Source: Alsobacter soli
GTDB taxonomy: Bacteria > Pseudomonadota > Alphaproteobacteria > Rhizobiales > Beijerinckiaceae
DNA length: 62,862 bases
Direction: 5' to 3'
Assembly (NCBI RefSeq): GCF_003004785.1
Contig: NZ_PVZS01000029.1
Span: 1 to 62,862 of the forward strand
Below the pieces are notes generated by a model. That model had not been told where the DNA came from. It did not search any database and saw only the letters and a program-made list of their open reading frames with translations. This document shows, one piece after another, positions 29,708 through 39,380 of the stretch; positions within the stretch are counted from its first letter, which is position 1, and every line of letters begins with the position of its first letter. A program made the position numbers and the translations under genes.

Positions 29708-30937
29708 ATGACCATTTCGCAACACGTTTCCCTTAATGACATCCGGGCCGCCGCCGCCGCCATCGCCGGCCAGATCCTGCAGACGCCCATGCTGCCATCG
29801 CCCAGGCTTTCCGCGGCGACGGGCGCGAACATCTTCGTCAAATACGAAAACATGCAGTCCACGGGCTCCTTCAAGGAGCGTGGGGCCCTGAATCGACTGC
29901 TGCAGCTGACGCCGGAGGAGCGCACGCGCGGCGTGGTGACCATGTCGGCCGGCAACCACGCCCAGGCCGTGGCCTACCACGCCAGCCGCCTCGGCGTGCC
30001 GGCCACCATCGTGATGCCGGCGACGACGCCGCTGGTGAAGGTGGAAAACACCCGCTCGTACGGCGCCACGGTGGAGCTGCACGGCGACACGCTGGTCGAG
30101 GCCCGCGACCGCTGCGAGGCGCTGCGCCTCGAGCGCGACCTCGTGCTGGTGCACCCCTACGACGACGCGGCCGTGATCGCCGGCCAGGGCACGATCGCGC
30201 TGGAGATGTTCGCCGCGAATCCCGACCTGGACCTCCTGGTGATCCCCATCGGCGGGGGCGGGCTCTGCGCCGGCAACGCGGTCGCCGCCAAGGCGCTGAA
30301 GCCCTCGATCCGGGTGATCGGCGTGGAGGCGGCGCTCTACCCCTCCTTCGTGAACGCCATCCGGGGCGAAAACCGGCCGATCGGCGGCCCCACCCTGGCC
30401 GAGGGCATCGCGGTCAAGACCGTGGGGCAGCTGACGCTGCCGATCGTGCGCGACCTGGTCGAGGACATCCTGCTCGTGGACGAGCCGGCCATCGAGCGCG
30501 GCGTGAGCTGCTTCGCCACCCTGGCGCGCAGCATGGCCGAGGGCGCCGGCGCGGCGGGTCTCGCCGCCCTGTTGGCGGAGCCGGCGCGCTTCCGCGGCCT
30601 GAACGTCGGCCTCATCCTGTGCGGCGGCAACATCGACGCCCGGCTGCTCGCCGGCATCATGGTGCGCACCCTGGAGCGGGAGGAGCGCATCTCGTCCTTC
30701 CGCATCACGACGGCGGACCGGCCGGGGCTGCTGGGCGCCATCGCGTCGCGGCTGGGCGAGTTGGGCGCCAACATCCTGGAGGTGTCGCATGGACGCCTCT
30801 TCCTGGACGTGCCGGCGAAGGGCGTGACCATCGACGTGACCGTGGAGACGCGCGACGCCGCGCATACGCGCCAGGTGCTGGCGGCGCTCGCCGCCGACGG
30901 GCTCGCCCCCAAGGTGATCGAGCGCCGCAGCGCGTGA
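29708..30937 (+). CDS. Threonine ammonia-lyase with C-terminal ACT domain
   Basis: This PLP enzyme turns threonine into 2-oxobutyrate and ammonia. The 409 residues contain the PLP lysine motif STGSFKERGALNRL (about residues 51-64), the MSAGNHAQAVAYHA substrate loop, the phosphate-binding GGGGLCAGN loop and a C-terminal ACT domain (about 335-405, FRITTADRPGLLGAIASRLG). The layout is that of the single-ACT catabolic or biosynthetic subgroup (TdcB/IlvA-like). It begins 4 bp after the permease stop, suggesting joint transcription with an amino-acid transport component. Confidence 0.9.
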   Translation: MTISQHVSLNDIRAAAAAIAGQILQTPMLPSPRLSAATGANIFVKYENMQSTGSFKERGALNRLLQLTPEERTRGVVTMSAGNHAQAVAYHASRLGVPATIVMPATTPLVKVENTRSYGATVELHGDTLVEARDRCEALRLERDLVLVHPYDDAAVIAGQGTIALEMFAANPDLDLLVIPIGGGGLCAGNAVAAKALKPSIRVIGVEAALYPSFVNAIRGENRPIGGPTLAEGIAVKTVGQLTLPIVRDLVEDILLVDEPAIERGVSCFATLARSMAEGAGAAGLAALLAEPARFRGLNVGLILCGGNIDARLLAGIMVRTLEREERISSFRITTADRPGLLGAIASRLGELGANILEVSHGRLFLDVPAKGVTIDVTVETRDAAHTRQVLAALAADGLAPKVIERRSA

Positions 30938-30954
30938 GGGCTCCTCCTCCCGTC

Positions 30955-31034
30955 TTTGCGAGGAGCGCAGCGACGAAGCAATCCAGAGCGGCGAGGCTCA
31001 ACGGCTGGATCGCTTCGCTGCGCTCGCGATGACG
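30955..31034. repeat. Family A inverted repeat
   Basis: The left arm TTGCGAGGAGCGCAGCGACG is followed by AAGCAATCCAG. After a short spacer the right arm CTGGATCGCTTCGCTGCGCT continues to CGCGATGACG. It lies 17 bp beyond the threonine ammonia-lyase stop and could fold into a long hairpin in the transcript. Confidence 0.8.
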
Positions 31035-31126
31035 CGATGAGGCGTGAGCGACGGGAATCTTGAACAGCGCCCTCCCCGGGGCCACATCATCGGCCGGCCG
31101 TCCTTTGCGGCCGTGAAAGGACCGCG

Positions 31127-31582
31127 ATGCCTGCTCAACCCGTCATCTACACCGCCCTGCCGCAGGGGGACACGTCCGGCGTGCTCGCCGGGCGGATCGG
31201 CGCCTGGCTGGTCGACTTCGTCGTGATCGGCATCCTGTGGGCGATCTTCGCCGTGGCGCTCGTGATCCTGGGTTTCCTCACCTTCGGGCTGAGCTGGATG
31301 CTTCTCGCGCCCCTGTGGCCGATCGTGGCCGTGATCTACAGCGGCGTCACCGTGTCCGGTCCAGCGCGCGGCACCATCGGGCAACGCATGTTCGGCGTCG
31401 AATTGCGCACCACCTCGGGCCAGACCGCGCCGTTCATCGTGGCCGCCGTGCACGCGGTGTTCTTCTACGTCAGCATCTCGACGCTGACTCCGTTCGTGCT
31501 CCTCTTCGGTCTCGTGCGGGCGGACAGGCGCATGCTGCACGACCTGCTGTCGGGCCTGATCGCGGTCCGCCGCGGAACCTAG
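31127..31582 (+). CDS. RDD-family membrane protein
   Basis: The 151-residue protein carries the RDD signature region GRIGAWLVDFVVIGILWAIF at about 24-43. A second and third membrane segment follow (about 48-68 and 100-122), then the closing block DRRMLHDLLSGLIAV. Family members are small inner-membrane proteins of poorly known role, sometimes linked to transport. It is probably monocistronic between a repeat and the bpt gene. Confidence 0.85.
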   Translation: MPAQPVIYTALPQGDTSGVLAGRIGAWLVDFVVIGILWAIFAVALVILGFLTFGLSWMLLAPLWPIVAVIYSGVTVSGPARGTIGQRMFGVELRTTSGQTAPFIVAAVHAVFFYVSISTLTPFVLLFGLVRADRRMLHDLLSGLIAVRRGT

Positions 31583-31773
31583 GCCAGGGCGAATGGGCCG
31601 GCGCATGATTCCTTCGTTCGAGGTGGGCAGACTTTCCATGCGTCGGGGCATCCCTTATGGGATGTGCCTACCGTCGCGCTTCAGCTTGAGGCTGCCCGGC
31701 CGGATGTTATCCTGAGCCCCGATCGGCGCTGGGCGTCCCACGACGCCGGCGCTCCTCACCAAGGAACCGCGGG

Positions 31774-32520
31774 TTGACGACGCAGTCACGTGACCAGCCG
31801 CAGTTCTACCTCACGGCTCCGACCGCCTGCCCGTACCTGCGCGGGCGGCTGGAGCGGAAGGTGTTCACGCACCTGATCGGCAAGAGGGCGCCGGAGCTCA
31901 ACGACGTGCTGACCCACGGCGGCTTCCGACGCTCACAGACGATCGCCTACCGACCCGCGTGCGACGGCTGTCGCGCCTGCATTTCCGTGCGCGTCGTGGT
32001 GGACGACTTCAAGCCGTCGCGCAACATGCGCCGCGTGACGGACGCGAACGCCAACCTCATCGGCGAGATGCGCGACAACACGCCGACATCCGAGCAGTAC
32101 TCGCTGTTCCGCCACTATCTCGACTCGCGCCACGCCTCAGGCGGCATGGCCGACATGACCGCGCTCGACTTCGCCATGATGGTCGAGGACTCCCACGTCG
32201 AGACCAAGGTGATCGAGTATCGCCGCCGCGGGCCCGACACGGCCATCAACGGCCGTGGCGTGGGTCCGCTGCTGGCCTGCGCTCTCACGGACGTGCTCGG
32301 GGACGGGCTCTCGATGGTCTACTCGTTCTTCGACCCGGACGAGGGCGAGCGCAGCCTCGGCACCTTCATGATCCTGGACCACATCGAGCGCGCGCGCCGG
32401 ATGGGGCTGCCCTATGTGTACCTGGGCTACTGGGTCGAGGGCTCCCAGAAGATGGCCTACAAGGCGCGCTTCACCCCCCAGGAGCGGCTGATGCCGCACG
32501 GGTGGCAGCGGGTGGAGTGA
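31774..32520 (+). CDS. bpt: Aspartate/glutamate leucyl(arginyl)-tRNA-protein transferase
   Basis: Bpt adds leucine (or arginine in related enzymes) to proteins with N-terminal Asp or Glu, marking them for ClpAP degradation. The 248 residues carry [19 protein letters not shown] with the conserved Cys near the start, the cysteine-rich [16 protein letters not shown] (about 59-74) and the GNAT-like [18 protein letters not shown]. The start is a TTG at 31774 with AAGGA 8-9 nt upstream; no ATG or GTG lies at the right place. The length is normal for the family. Confidence 0.9.
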   Translation: MTTQSRDQPQFYLTAPTACPYLRGRLERKVFTHLIGKRAPELNDVLTHGGFRRSQTIAYRPACDGCRACISVRVVVDDFKPSRNMRRVTDANANLIGEMRDNTPTSEQYSLFRHYLDSRHASGGMADMTALDFAMMVEDSHVETKVIEYRRRGPDTAINGRGVGPLLACALTDVLGDGLSMVYSFFDPDEGERSLGTFMILDHIERARRMGLPYVYLGYWVEGSQKMAYKARFTPQERLMPHGWQRVE

Positions 32521-32558
32521 GGAAGGAGCCTAAGCTCCGAAGATCGTACCTGCCTTCT

Positions 32559-32888
32559 TCAGGCGATCGACCTCAGCCCATTCTTCTTGACCACAGACAA
32601 AAGGCGCAACGCTGGCCCACCCGGTTTTTTGACGCCACGCTCCCAGTCCGAGACCAAGTTCTTGGACACGTTCAGATAGCGGGCGAACACCGGCTGCGAA
32701 ACCTGCTCGCGCTCGCGGAGAGCTCTGATCTCTTCGGGTGGAAGCGGCTCGGCCGTTGCGATGCATGACGCATCGAATTGACACATGGTCTGTTTGTCGA
32801 CGAGGCCTGCGTCGTGAAATCCCTCGACCATTTCGTGAACCGCGGCGGCGATTTCACTCCGATATGTCTTGCTGCTAGCCTTGCTCAT
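32559..32888 (-). CDS. HTH antitoxin of a RelE/HigA-like toxin-antitoxin pair
   Basis: The 109-residue protein has a helical N-terminus and a C-terminal Xre helix-turn-helix, SQPVFARYLNVSKNLVSDWE, then RGVKKPGGPALRLLSVV. This is the typical NadS/HigA-type antitoxin arrangement. Its start overlaps the toxin gene end by 14 bp, and the toxin is encoded first, as in higBA loci. It is expected to bind and neutralise the toxin and to repress the operon. Confidence 0.85.
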   Translation of the reverse strand: MSKASSKTYRSEIAAAVHEMVEGFHDAGLVDKQTMCQFDASCIATAEPLPPEEIRALREREQVSQPVFARYLNVSKNLVSDWERGVKKPGGPALRLLSVVKKNGLRSIA

Positions 32889-33255
32889 CTCGTCTCACCT
32901 CGATCAGCGTTCCGGCTTTGACCAGTCTGTCGATCTGATCCTGAGTGAACCCCAGGACCAGCTTCGCTGCTTTCCGGAGATCCGCCGCATCGTCATGGTC
33001 GATGTTATCTCGATCGCTCTTGGCGAAACCAAACGCGAAAACGGCCCGCTCTGCTGCCCTGAAGAACAGCAAGGTGCGATACCCGCCGGATTTTCCTGCG
33101 CCCGGCCTTGCGACCCGCTGCTTAATCAAGCCGCCGCCCAAGTCGGCGTCGATCAAGCCCTGCGCAGCTCGATCGACAGCTTCACAAAGTTCGGCGTCTC
33201 CGATTTTCTCGCGACGAGCAAACCGCTGAAACCACTTGTTCTTGTAAATCCTCAC
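32875..33255 (-). CDS. RelE-family toxin of a type II toxin-antitoxin system
   Basis: The 126-residue protein has the RelE/HigB core: IYKNKWFQRFARREKI at the start, then IKQRVARPGAGKSGGYRTL and FFRAAERAVFAFGFAKSDRD. The C-terminal helices (RKAAKLVLGFTQDQIDRLVK) are longer than in classic RelE. Family members are mRNA endonucleases acting at the ribosome. The gene precedes its HTH antitoxin with overlapping frames. The pair sits between bpt and parC. Confidence 0.85.
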   Translation of the reverse strand: MRIYKNKWFQRFARREKIGDAELCEAVDRAAQGLIDADLGGGLIKQRVARPGAGKSGGYRTLLFFRAAERAVFAFGFAKSDRDNIDHDDAADLRKAAKLVLGFTQDQIDRLVKAGTLIEVRRDEQG

Positions 33256-33421
33256 GGAGCGAAACCAATGCTGAAAATATCACACTATGTGTAACTCACA
33301 AATGTCCTCTTTCACGCTTCGCTTGCGCTTCAGGGTGATGGGGGCGGCGCTCAGCAATTGACCGCGCCCCTTTGTCCGGCCTCGCTTCGCTCGGCCGTCG
33401 TCACCATTGACGAGCACGTGA

Positions 33422-35668
33422 TCACCCCCCGAACTTGTTGTTCTTCGGGAAGCCCTTCGGCGGCAGCCGTCCCGCCTCGGCGCGGTTGCCCAGCCATTCG
33501 GCGAGTTCGGCCTGCGCCACCGTCCAGGTGCGGCCGGACGTGTCGAGCCAGGTGAGGCCGTCCGCCAGGGTGAAGACCTTGGCGTCGGAGACGCCGCCGT
33601 CCTTGTAGCGCTGGAGGCGCACGCCCTTGCCGCGCGCCATCTCGGGGGCCTGAGCGATCGGGAACACCAGGAGCTTGCGGTTCTCGCCGATGATGGCGAC
33701 GTGGTCGCCCTCGGCCGGGACGGCGAAGGCGACCTTGTGCCCCGCGTCCACGTTCAGCACCTGCTTGCCTTTCTTGGTGTTGGCGACGACGTCGTCGGAG
33801 GCGGCCACGAAGCCCCTCCCCTCCGTGGTGCAGAACAGCAGCTTGCCGCCGGGCTTGTGCTGCCAGACCTGGATGATCTCCGCGCCCTCGTCGATATCGG
33901 CCAGCAGGCGGATGGGATCCCCGAAGCCGCGGCCGCCGGGCAGCTTGGCGGCGTCCAGCGTGAACACCTTGCCGTTATCGGCCAGCACCAGGACCTTCGC
34001 GGTGGTCTCGGAGAAGAACGAGGTCAGCAGGGCGTCGTCGCCCTTGAACTGCACGTTCGACAGGTCCTGCACGTTCCCCTTCAGGGCGCGGATCCAGCCT
34101 TTCTGGCTCACCACCACGGTCAGCGGCTCGCGCTCCACCATGGCGTCGGTGAAGTCGACGTTCGAGACGTCCGGCGCGTCCGCGAAGGTGGTGCGGCGCT
34201 TGCCGATCGGAGTCTCGGGGCCGAACTTCTTGCGGACCTCGCGGATTTCCCAGGAGATCGTCTTCCACTGAGTGGCCTCAGAGCCCAGCAGGCTCTCGAT
34301 CTGGCCCTTCTCGTCCTGCAAGGAGGCGAGCTCGCGCTTCAGCTCCATCTCCTCCAGCTTGCGCAGGGAGCGCAGGCGGGTGTTGAGGATCGCCTCGGCC
34401 TGGTTGTCCGTGAGCTCGAAGACGCGCATGAGCTCGGCCTTGGGCTCGTCCTCCTCGCGGATGATTTTGATTACCCGGTCGAGGTCGAGATAGACGATCA
34501 GCATGCCCTGGAGGATCTCCAGGCGCTTCTCGATGTGGGCCAGCCGGTGGCGCGATCGGCGCAGCAGCACGTCGCGGCGGTGGTCCAGCCACTCGCGCAG
34601 CGCTTCCGTGAGGCCCAGCACCTTGGGCACGAGCCCGCCGGACAGCACGTTCATGTTCATGCCGATGCGGTTCTCGAGCTCCGACAGGCGGAACAGCGAC
34701 TCCATCATCATCGAGGGATCGACCGTGCGGGCGCGCGGCTCGATGACGATGCGCACGTCCTCGGCCGACTCGTCGCGGATGTCGCCGACCAGCGGCAGCT
34801 TCTTCTCGGTGATGAGCTCGGCGAGCTTCTCGATGAGCCGGCCCTTGGAGACGAGATAGGGCACCTCGGTCACCACCGCGACCCAGGTTCCGCGGCCGGT
34901 GTCCTCCTTCTCCCAGCGGGCGCGCAGGCGGAAGGAGCCCCGGCCCGTGCGGTAGGTCTCGACGATGCTGTGGCGGGGCTCGACCAGGATTCCCCCGGTG
35001 GGGAAATCGGGGCCCGGCACGAAGGTGAGCAACTGCTCGGACGTCGCCTTGGGATGGCTGATCAGGTAGAGCGCGGCGTCACAGAGCTCGGCCACGTTGT
35101 GGGGCGGGATGGACGTCGCCATGCCGACCGCGATGCCCTGCGAGCCGTTGCCCAGCAGGTTCGGGAAGGCGGCCGGGAGGACGATCGGCTCCTCCTCCTC
35201 GCCGTTGTAGGTGTCGCGGAAGTCGACAGCGTCCTCGTCGATGCCGTCCAGCAGCAGGCGCGCGACCTCGGTGAGGCGGGCTTCCGTGTACCGGTAGGCG
35301 GCGGCGCCGTCGCCGTCGATGTTGCCGAAGTTGCCCTGTCCGTCGACCAGCGGGTAGCGCTGAGCGAAGTCCTGCGCGAGGCGCACCAGGGCGTCATAGA
35401 CCGCCTGGTCGCCATGCGGGTGGAACTTACCGATGACGTCGCCGACAATGCGGGCGCATTTCTTGAACGCCGTGCCCGGGTCGAGCCGCAGCAGGCGCAT
35501 GGCGTGGAGGATGCGCCGGTGCACCGGCTTGAGGCCGTCGCGGGCGTCCGGCAGGGCGCGGTGCATGATGGTGGAGAGCGCATAGGCGAGGTAGCGCTCT
35601 TCCAGCGCCTCGCGAAGATCGATGCTCTCAACGCCTTCGCCTTGCGGCGGCTCGACCGGCTTGCCCAT
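33422..35668 (-). CDS. parC: DNA topoisomerase IV subunit A
   Basis: The 748-residue type IIA topoisomerase subunit decatenates chromosomes together with ParE. The catalytic tyrosine is Tyr127 in AYRYTEARL, after [15 protein letters not shown]. The winged-helix segment with [16 protein letters not shown] precedes it. Coiled-coil parts (LHSL-like [17 protein letters not shown]) and a five-to-six-blade C-terminal beta-pinwheel (about 500-740, [23 protein letters not shown]) follow. The position equal to E. coli ParC Ser80 is Gln, as I expect for alphaproteobacteria. parE is not in the window. Confidence 0.95.
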   Translation of the reverse strand: MGKPVEPPQGEGVESIDLREALEERYLAYALSTIMHRALPDARDGLKPVHRRILHAMRLLRLDPGTAFKKCARIVGDVIGKFHPHGDQAVYDALVRLAQDFAQRYPLVDGQGNFGNIDGDGAAAYRYTEARLTEVARLLLDGIDEDAVDFRDTYNGEEEEPIVLPAAFPNLLGNGSQGIAVGMATSIPPHNVAELCDAALYLISHPKATSEQLLTFVPGPDFPTGGILVEPRHSIVETYRTGRGSFRLRARWEKEDTGRGTWVAVVTEVPYLVSKGRLIEKLAELITEKKLPLVGDIRDESAEDVRIVIEPRARTVDPSMMMESLFRLSELENRIGMNMNVLSGGLVPKVLGLTEALREWLDHRRDVLLRRSRHRLAHIEKRLEILQGMLIVYLDLDRVIKIIREEDEPKAELMRVFELTDNQAEAILNTRLRSLRKLEEMELKRELASLQDEKGQIESLLGSEATQWKTISWEIREVRKKFGPETPIGKRRTTFADAPDVSNVDFTDAMVEREPLTVVVSQKGWIRALKGNVQDLSNVQFKGDDALLTSFFSETTAKVLVLADNGKVFTLDAAKLPGGRGFGDPIRLLADIDEGAEIIQVWQHKPGGKLLFCTTEGRGFVAASDDVVANTKKGKQVLNVDAGHKVAFAVPAEGDHVAIIGENRKLLVFPIAQAPEMARGKGVRLQRYKDGGVSDAKVFTLADGLTWLDTSGRTWTVAQAELAEWLGNRAEAGRLPPKGFPKNNKFGG

Positions 35669-35848
35669 CGCGATCCTCGGCGGTCCGTTCGGGAGTGGCT
35701 CAAAACGGGGCGGACCAATGGGAACGCTTAGCGAACGAGCCGCCGCGCCGCAACCCGCGGCGGCCCGGCGCCGTGGTTTTCCCCAAGGCGGAGCTCAGCC
35801 GCGCAGCGGCGCGCCCTCCCCTTGAGGGGGAGGGTGGCGCTGAAGCGC

Positions 35849-36583
35849 TCAGCGCTGCGCGGCGGCCAGCAGCGCCGCCAGGAAGGCGGCGCGGACCTCC
35901 GGCGCGGGAACGCCGCGCGGCTCGTAGACGTGGCGGTTGAGGAAGTGGCCGGTGAGCCGGAAGGCGGCGGCCAACTGGTCCGGGCCGGGCAGCTGGCGGC
36001 CCTGCCCTTCGTGGAGGAAGGCGGGGAGCGGCAAGAGCTTGTCGCGCCAGGGCCCGCCGGCCTCAGCCGAGACGGCTCGGCCGGTTTTCGGGGACACGTA
36101 GGCGAGGTTGTCGCGGACGCCCGTCGCGGCGCATTGGGCGAGGTCCAGGCCGAAGCCGAGCTCCTGCAGGATGGCGAGTTCGAACCGCACCACCAGTGGG
36201 CCGGCGAGCGCCGGGTCGTCGAGGGCGTTCACGATCACCTCCAGCCCCTCGTAGAGGCCGGGATGCGGGTCGCGCTCGGGAAGGAGCCGGACGAGCGCGC
36301 CGAGAACGCCCAGGCCGTAGAGGGCGGCCGGCGAGCCCATGAGCCGCGCGGCGCGCTGGGCGGTCGGCTCGACCTGGAAGGAGCCGAGGTGCTCGTCCAG
36401 CCGCGCGCGCCAGGCGACCGCCACCGAATTGCCGGCCTGCAGCACCGGCTGCATGCGCGCCGAGCGCCCACCCCGGACGAGTCCGAGATGGCGCCCGTGT
36501 TCGCGCGTCATCAACTCGAGCAGGGCCGCGCCCTCCCCGTGTCGCTTCACGCCGATGACGATGCCCTCGTCGCGCCATTCCAT
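35849..36583 (-). CDS. recO: DNA repair protein RecO
   Basis: The 244-residue protein has the N-terminal OB fold ([20 protein letters not shown], then [18 protein letters not shown]) and a helical C-terminal domain without the zinc cysteines found in some homologues. RecO helps RecR load RecA on SSB-coated DNA and anneals strands. It is downstream of era with a family B repeat between, the usual lepB-rnc-era-recO order. Confidence 0.9.
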   Translation of the reverse strand: MEWRDEGIVIGVKRHGEGAALLELMTREHGRHLGLVRGGRSARMQPVLQAGNSVAVAWRARLDEHLGSFQVEPTAQRAARLMGSPAALYGLGVLGALVRLLPERDPHPGLYEGLEVIVNALDDPALAGPLVVRFELAILQELGFGLDLAQCAATGVRDNLAYVSPKTGRAVSAEAGGPWRDKLLPLPAFLHEGQGRQLPGPDQLAAAFRLTGHFLNRHVYEPRGVPAPEVRAAFLAALLAAAQR

Positions 36584-36644
36584 GGCGCGGGTTTAGCACA
36601 GGCGCGGGAACGTCGCTTGGCCATGGCGCCGCGTCCGCACCGCC

Positions 36645-36772
36645 GTCATCCCCGGCGCGCCGGAGGCGCGGAAAGGGGATCCAGGGCAGCGTCTGATCCG
36701 AGTCGACTGCTCATGGCGCCCAGTCCCCTGGATCCCCTTTCCGGCCTGCTTCGCAGGCCGCCGGGGATGACG
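36645..36772. repeat. Family B inverted repeat between era and recO
   Basis: The left arm is CGTCATCCCCGGCGCGCCGG followed by GGATCCAGG. The right arm is CCTGGATCCCCTTTCCGGCC, then CCGGGGATGACGG. The element splits the era-recO operon and could form a transcript hairpin on either strand. Confidence 0.8.
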
Positions 36773-36817
36773 GAGAACAATCCGGCGGGTTGGCGCTTCT
36801 CCAGCGAGGACCTGGGG

Positions 36818-37762
36818 TCACCCGCGCGGGAACTCGAGGCCCATCTCGCGGTAGCGCTCGGGGTCGTCGGCCCAGTTCTCGCGCACCTTCACGAAGAGGA
36901 AGAGGTGCACCTTGGTCTCGGCCGCCTCGGCGATCTCCTTGCGGGCCATCTCGCCGATCGCCTTGATGGTGGCGCCGCCCTTGCCGAGCACGATCTTCCG
37001 CTGGCTCTCGCGGGCCACGAAGATGGTCTGCTCGACGCGGGCGGAGCCGTCCTTCATCACCTTCCACTGGTCGGTCTCGACCGTGGACTGGTAGGGCAGC
37101 TCGTCGTGCAGGCGCTCGAACAGCTTCTCGCGGGTGATCTCGGCGGCGAGGATGCGCAGCGGCGCGTCGGAGACCTGGTCCTCCGGGTAGAGCCAGGGTC
37201 CGGGCTTCATCATGGCGGCGAAGGACTGGCGCACCTTGTCGACGCCGTCCCCGGTGAGCGCGGAGATCATGAAAGTCTCGCGGAAGGGGTGACGGGCGTT
37301 GATGTCCTGCGCGAGGGCCAGGAGGCGGCTCCGGTCGATCGTGTCGATCTTGTTGAGGATCAGGACCTTGGGGCGCTTCAGCTCGCCCAGCTTCTCAAGG
37401 ATCGCCTCCACCTCCTCGTCCACGCCCTTGCGGGCGTCGACCAGCAGGGCGACCAGGTCGGCGTCGCCGGCGCCGCCCCAGGCCGAGGTCACCATGGCGC
37501 GGTCGAGGCGGCGCTTGGGGGCGAAGATGCCGGGGGTGTCGACCACGATGATCTGGGACGCGCCCTCGAGCGCGATGCCGCGGACGACCGAGCGCGTCGT
37601 CTGCACCTTGCGGGAGACGATGGAGACCTTGGCGCCCACCAGGGCGTTGATCAGCGTCGACTTGCCGGCGTTGGGCGCGCCGATGAGGGCCACGAAGCCG
37701 CAGCGCGTGGGCTCGGGAAGGGCGCCGTCCTCCGGCGGGAGGGCTTCGGGGGCGTCGGTCAT
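36818..37762 (-). CDS. era: GTPase Era
   Basis: Era is a 16S rRNA-binding GTPase needed for small-subunit assembly. The 314 residues show the G1 loop ALIGAPNAGKSTLINALVG (about 24-42), the G3 DTPG (about 76-79), the G4 NKID and a C-terminal KH domain (about 215-305, VFVARESQRKIVLGKGGATI). The start is 4 nt from the rnc stop, so the genes are co-transcribed. The tail ends PRG without oddity. Confidence 0.95.
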   Translation of the reverse strand: MTDAPEALPPEDGALPEPTRCGFVALIGAPNAGKSTLINALVGAKVSIVSRKVQTTRSVVRGIALEGASQIIVVDTPGIFAPKRRLDRAMVTSAWGGAGDADLVALLVDARKGVDEEVEAILEKLGELKRPKVLILNKIDTIDRSRLLALAQDINARHPFRETFMISALTGDGVDKVRQSFAAMMKPGPWLYPEDQVSDAPLRILAAEITREKLFERLHDELPYQSTVETDQWKVMKDGSARVEQTIFVARESQRKIVLGKGGATIKAIGEMARKEIAEAAETKVHLFLFVKVRENWADDPERYREMGLEFPRG

Positions 37763-37766
37763 GGTC

Positions 37767-38474
37767 TCAGTCCTTCAGCACGCCTTCGCGGCGCAGGAAC
37801 GCCTCTGCGGCCGACTGCTCGGCGATGCGCTTGGAGGGGCCCTCCCCTTCGCATTCGCGGAAGCCGTCCACCCGCGCGGCGATGCGGAACATCGGCGCAT
37901 GATCGGGGCCGGAGCGGTCGCGCTCCTCGTAGGTGGGGATCGGCCGGGCCTGGGCCAGGGCCCATTCCTGCAGCATGGTCTTGGGGTCGCGCTTGGCGCG
38001 GCCGGGCTCGCTCATCTTGGGGCCGAAGTCGCGCTCGACCAGGGCGCGGGCCGGCTCGAACCCGCCGTCGAGGTAGACTGCGGCGATCACGGCTTCGCAG
38101 ACGTCGCCCAGGATGGCGTCCTTCTTGCGCAGGCCCGACTGGATCTCGCCCGGCCCCAGGCGGATGTAGGGCCCCACGTCCCAGCCCTTGGCGACCTCCG
38201 CGCAGGTCTCCTTGCGCACGAGATGGCCAAGGCGGCGCGAGAGCTCGCCCTCGCTGGCCTTGGGGAAGGCCTCGAACAGCATCTGCGCGACGACCAGGCC
38301 GAGCACGCGGTCGCCCAGGAACTCGAGGCGCTGGTAGTGCGGGCCGTTGGAGGGCGTGCCACGCAGAGCGCTGATATGGGTCAGCGCGCGCTCCAGGTGG
38401 GAGCGGTCCGAAAAGCTGTGCCCGAGCGTCTCCTCGAGGGCGGAGAGATCCGGCTTGGGGCGGCGCGCGGCCAT
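37767..38474 (-). CDS. rnc: Ribonuclease III
   Basis: This 235-residue endoribonuclease cuts double-stranded RNA such as rRNA precursors. The signature RLEFLGDRVLGLVVAQML (about 48-65) carries the catalytic Glu and Asp residues. The second acidic cluster is ILGDVCEAVIAAVYLDGG (about 120-137). A C-terminal double-stranded RNA-binding domain follows (about 165-232, GPSKRIAEQSAAEAFL). It lies between lepB and era with 4-nt spacings and is part of one operon. Confidence 0.95.
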   Translation of the reverse strand: MAARRPKPDLSALEETLGHSFSDRSHLERALTHISALRGTPSNGPHYQRLEFLGDRVLGLVVAQMLFEAFPKASEGELSRRLGHLVRKETCAEVAKGWDVGPYIRLGPGEIQSGLRKKDAILGDVCEAVIAAVYLDGGFEPARALVERDFGPKMSEPGRAKRDPKTMLQEWALAQARPIPTYEERDRSGPDHAPMFRIAARVDGFRECEGEGPSKRIAEQSAAEAFLRREGVLKD

Positions 38475-38478
38475 CAGG

Positions 38479-39261
38479 TCAGTGCACGGGCTTGAACAGG
38501 CGGTTCCAGCGCACCGTCCAGGGCCACTCCCAGATCTTCCAGGCGGCGCCGTCTTCCGAAACCGAGAAGAAGATCACCTCGGCGCGGCCGATGAGGTTCT
38601 CGAAGGGCACGTAGCCGACGCCCTGCGAGGTCATGTCGCGGCTGTCCAGCGAGTTGTCGCGGTTGTCGCCCATCATGAAGAAGTGGCCGGCGGGCACCTG
38701 GTAGACCGGCGTGTTGCGGCCGAGCTTGTTGCCGTAGATGTCCAGCTCCTGGATGACGTAGCTGACGCCGTTCGGCAGGGTCTCGCGGTAGAAGGTGGCG
38801 CGGTCGCGGTAGCCGGCGCCGGCGGAGACGTCCTGCTTGCCGACGACCTCCTTCTTCATGGGCTGGCCATTGATGTTCAGGATGCCGTCGATCATCTGGA
38901 TGCGGTCGCCCGGCAGGCCGATGACGCGCTTGATGTAGTCGGTCGAGTTGTCCCGCGGCAGCTTGAAGACGACGATGTCGCCGCGCTGCGGCTCGGCGGC
39001 CCAGATGCGCCCGTTGAACAGCGGCGGGCTGAACGGGAACGAGTACTTCGAATACCCGTAGCTGTACTTGGAGACGAACAGGTAGTCGCCGATCAGCAGC
39101 GTCGGAATGAGCGAGCCCGACGGGATGTTGAACGGCTGAAACAGGAAGGTGCGCACGACGAGGGCGATCAGGAGCGCCTGGACGACGACCTTGATCGTCT
39201 CGAGGACGCCGCCTTCCTCGGTGGTGGTGCTGGTCTTGGCCACGCGGGTGGGCTCCGTCAT
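38479..39261 (-). CDS. lepB: Signal peptidase I
   Basis: The 260-residue inner-membrane serine protease removes signal peptides. One N-terminal transmembrane segment (about 20-38, IKVVVQALLIALVVRTFLF) is followed by box B with the catalytic Ser in FNIPSGSLIPTLLIGDY. The catalytic Lys is in DYIKRVIGLPGDRI, and the C-terminal box is HFFMMGDNRDNSLDSR. It heads the lepB-rnc-era cluster. The acpS gene often found upstream in this order is not seen; DUF2155 is there instead. Confidence 0.95.
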   Translation of the reverse strand: MTEPTRVAKTSTTTEEGGVLETIKVVVQALLIALVVRTFLFQPFNIPSGSLIPTLLIGDYLFVSKYSYGYSKYSFPFSPPLFNGRIWAAEPQRGDIVVFKLPRDNSTDYIKRVIGLPGDRIQMIDGILNINGQPMKKEVVGKQDVSAGAGYRDRATFYRETLPNGVSYVIQELDIYGNKLGRNTPVYQVPAGHFFMMGDNRDNSLDSRDMTSQGVGYVPFENLIGRAEVIFFSVSEDGAAWKIWEWPWTVRWNRLFKPVH

Positions 39262-39380
39262 CTTACGTCCTCATAGCCGCTCGCCGGCTGCTCGATCGCC
39301 GCGAGCCGCCCCCGGGGCCGCTCGCGAGCGGTATAGACCTCGCCACGAACGGAGGCAACGCAAGCGGACAGCGGCTCCGG

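Noticed and set aside
33422-35668. Quinolone-resistance mutation in ParC
   Set aside because: Gln at the Ser80-equivalent site appears to be the natural alphaproteobacterial state; there is no reason to call it acquired resistance.
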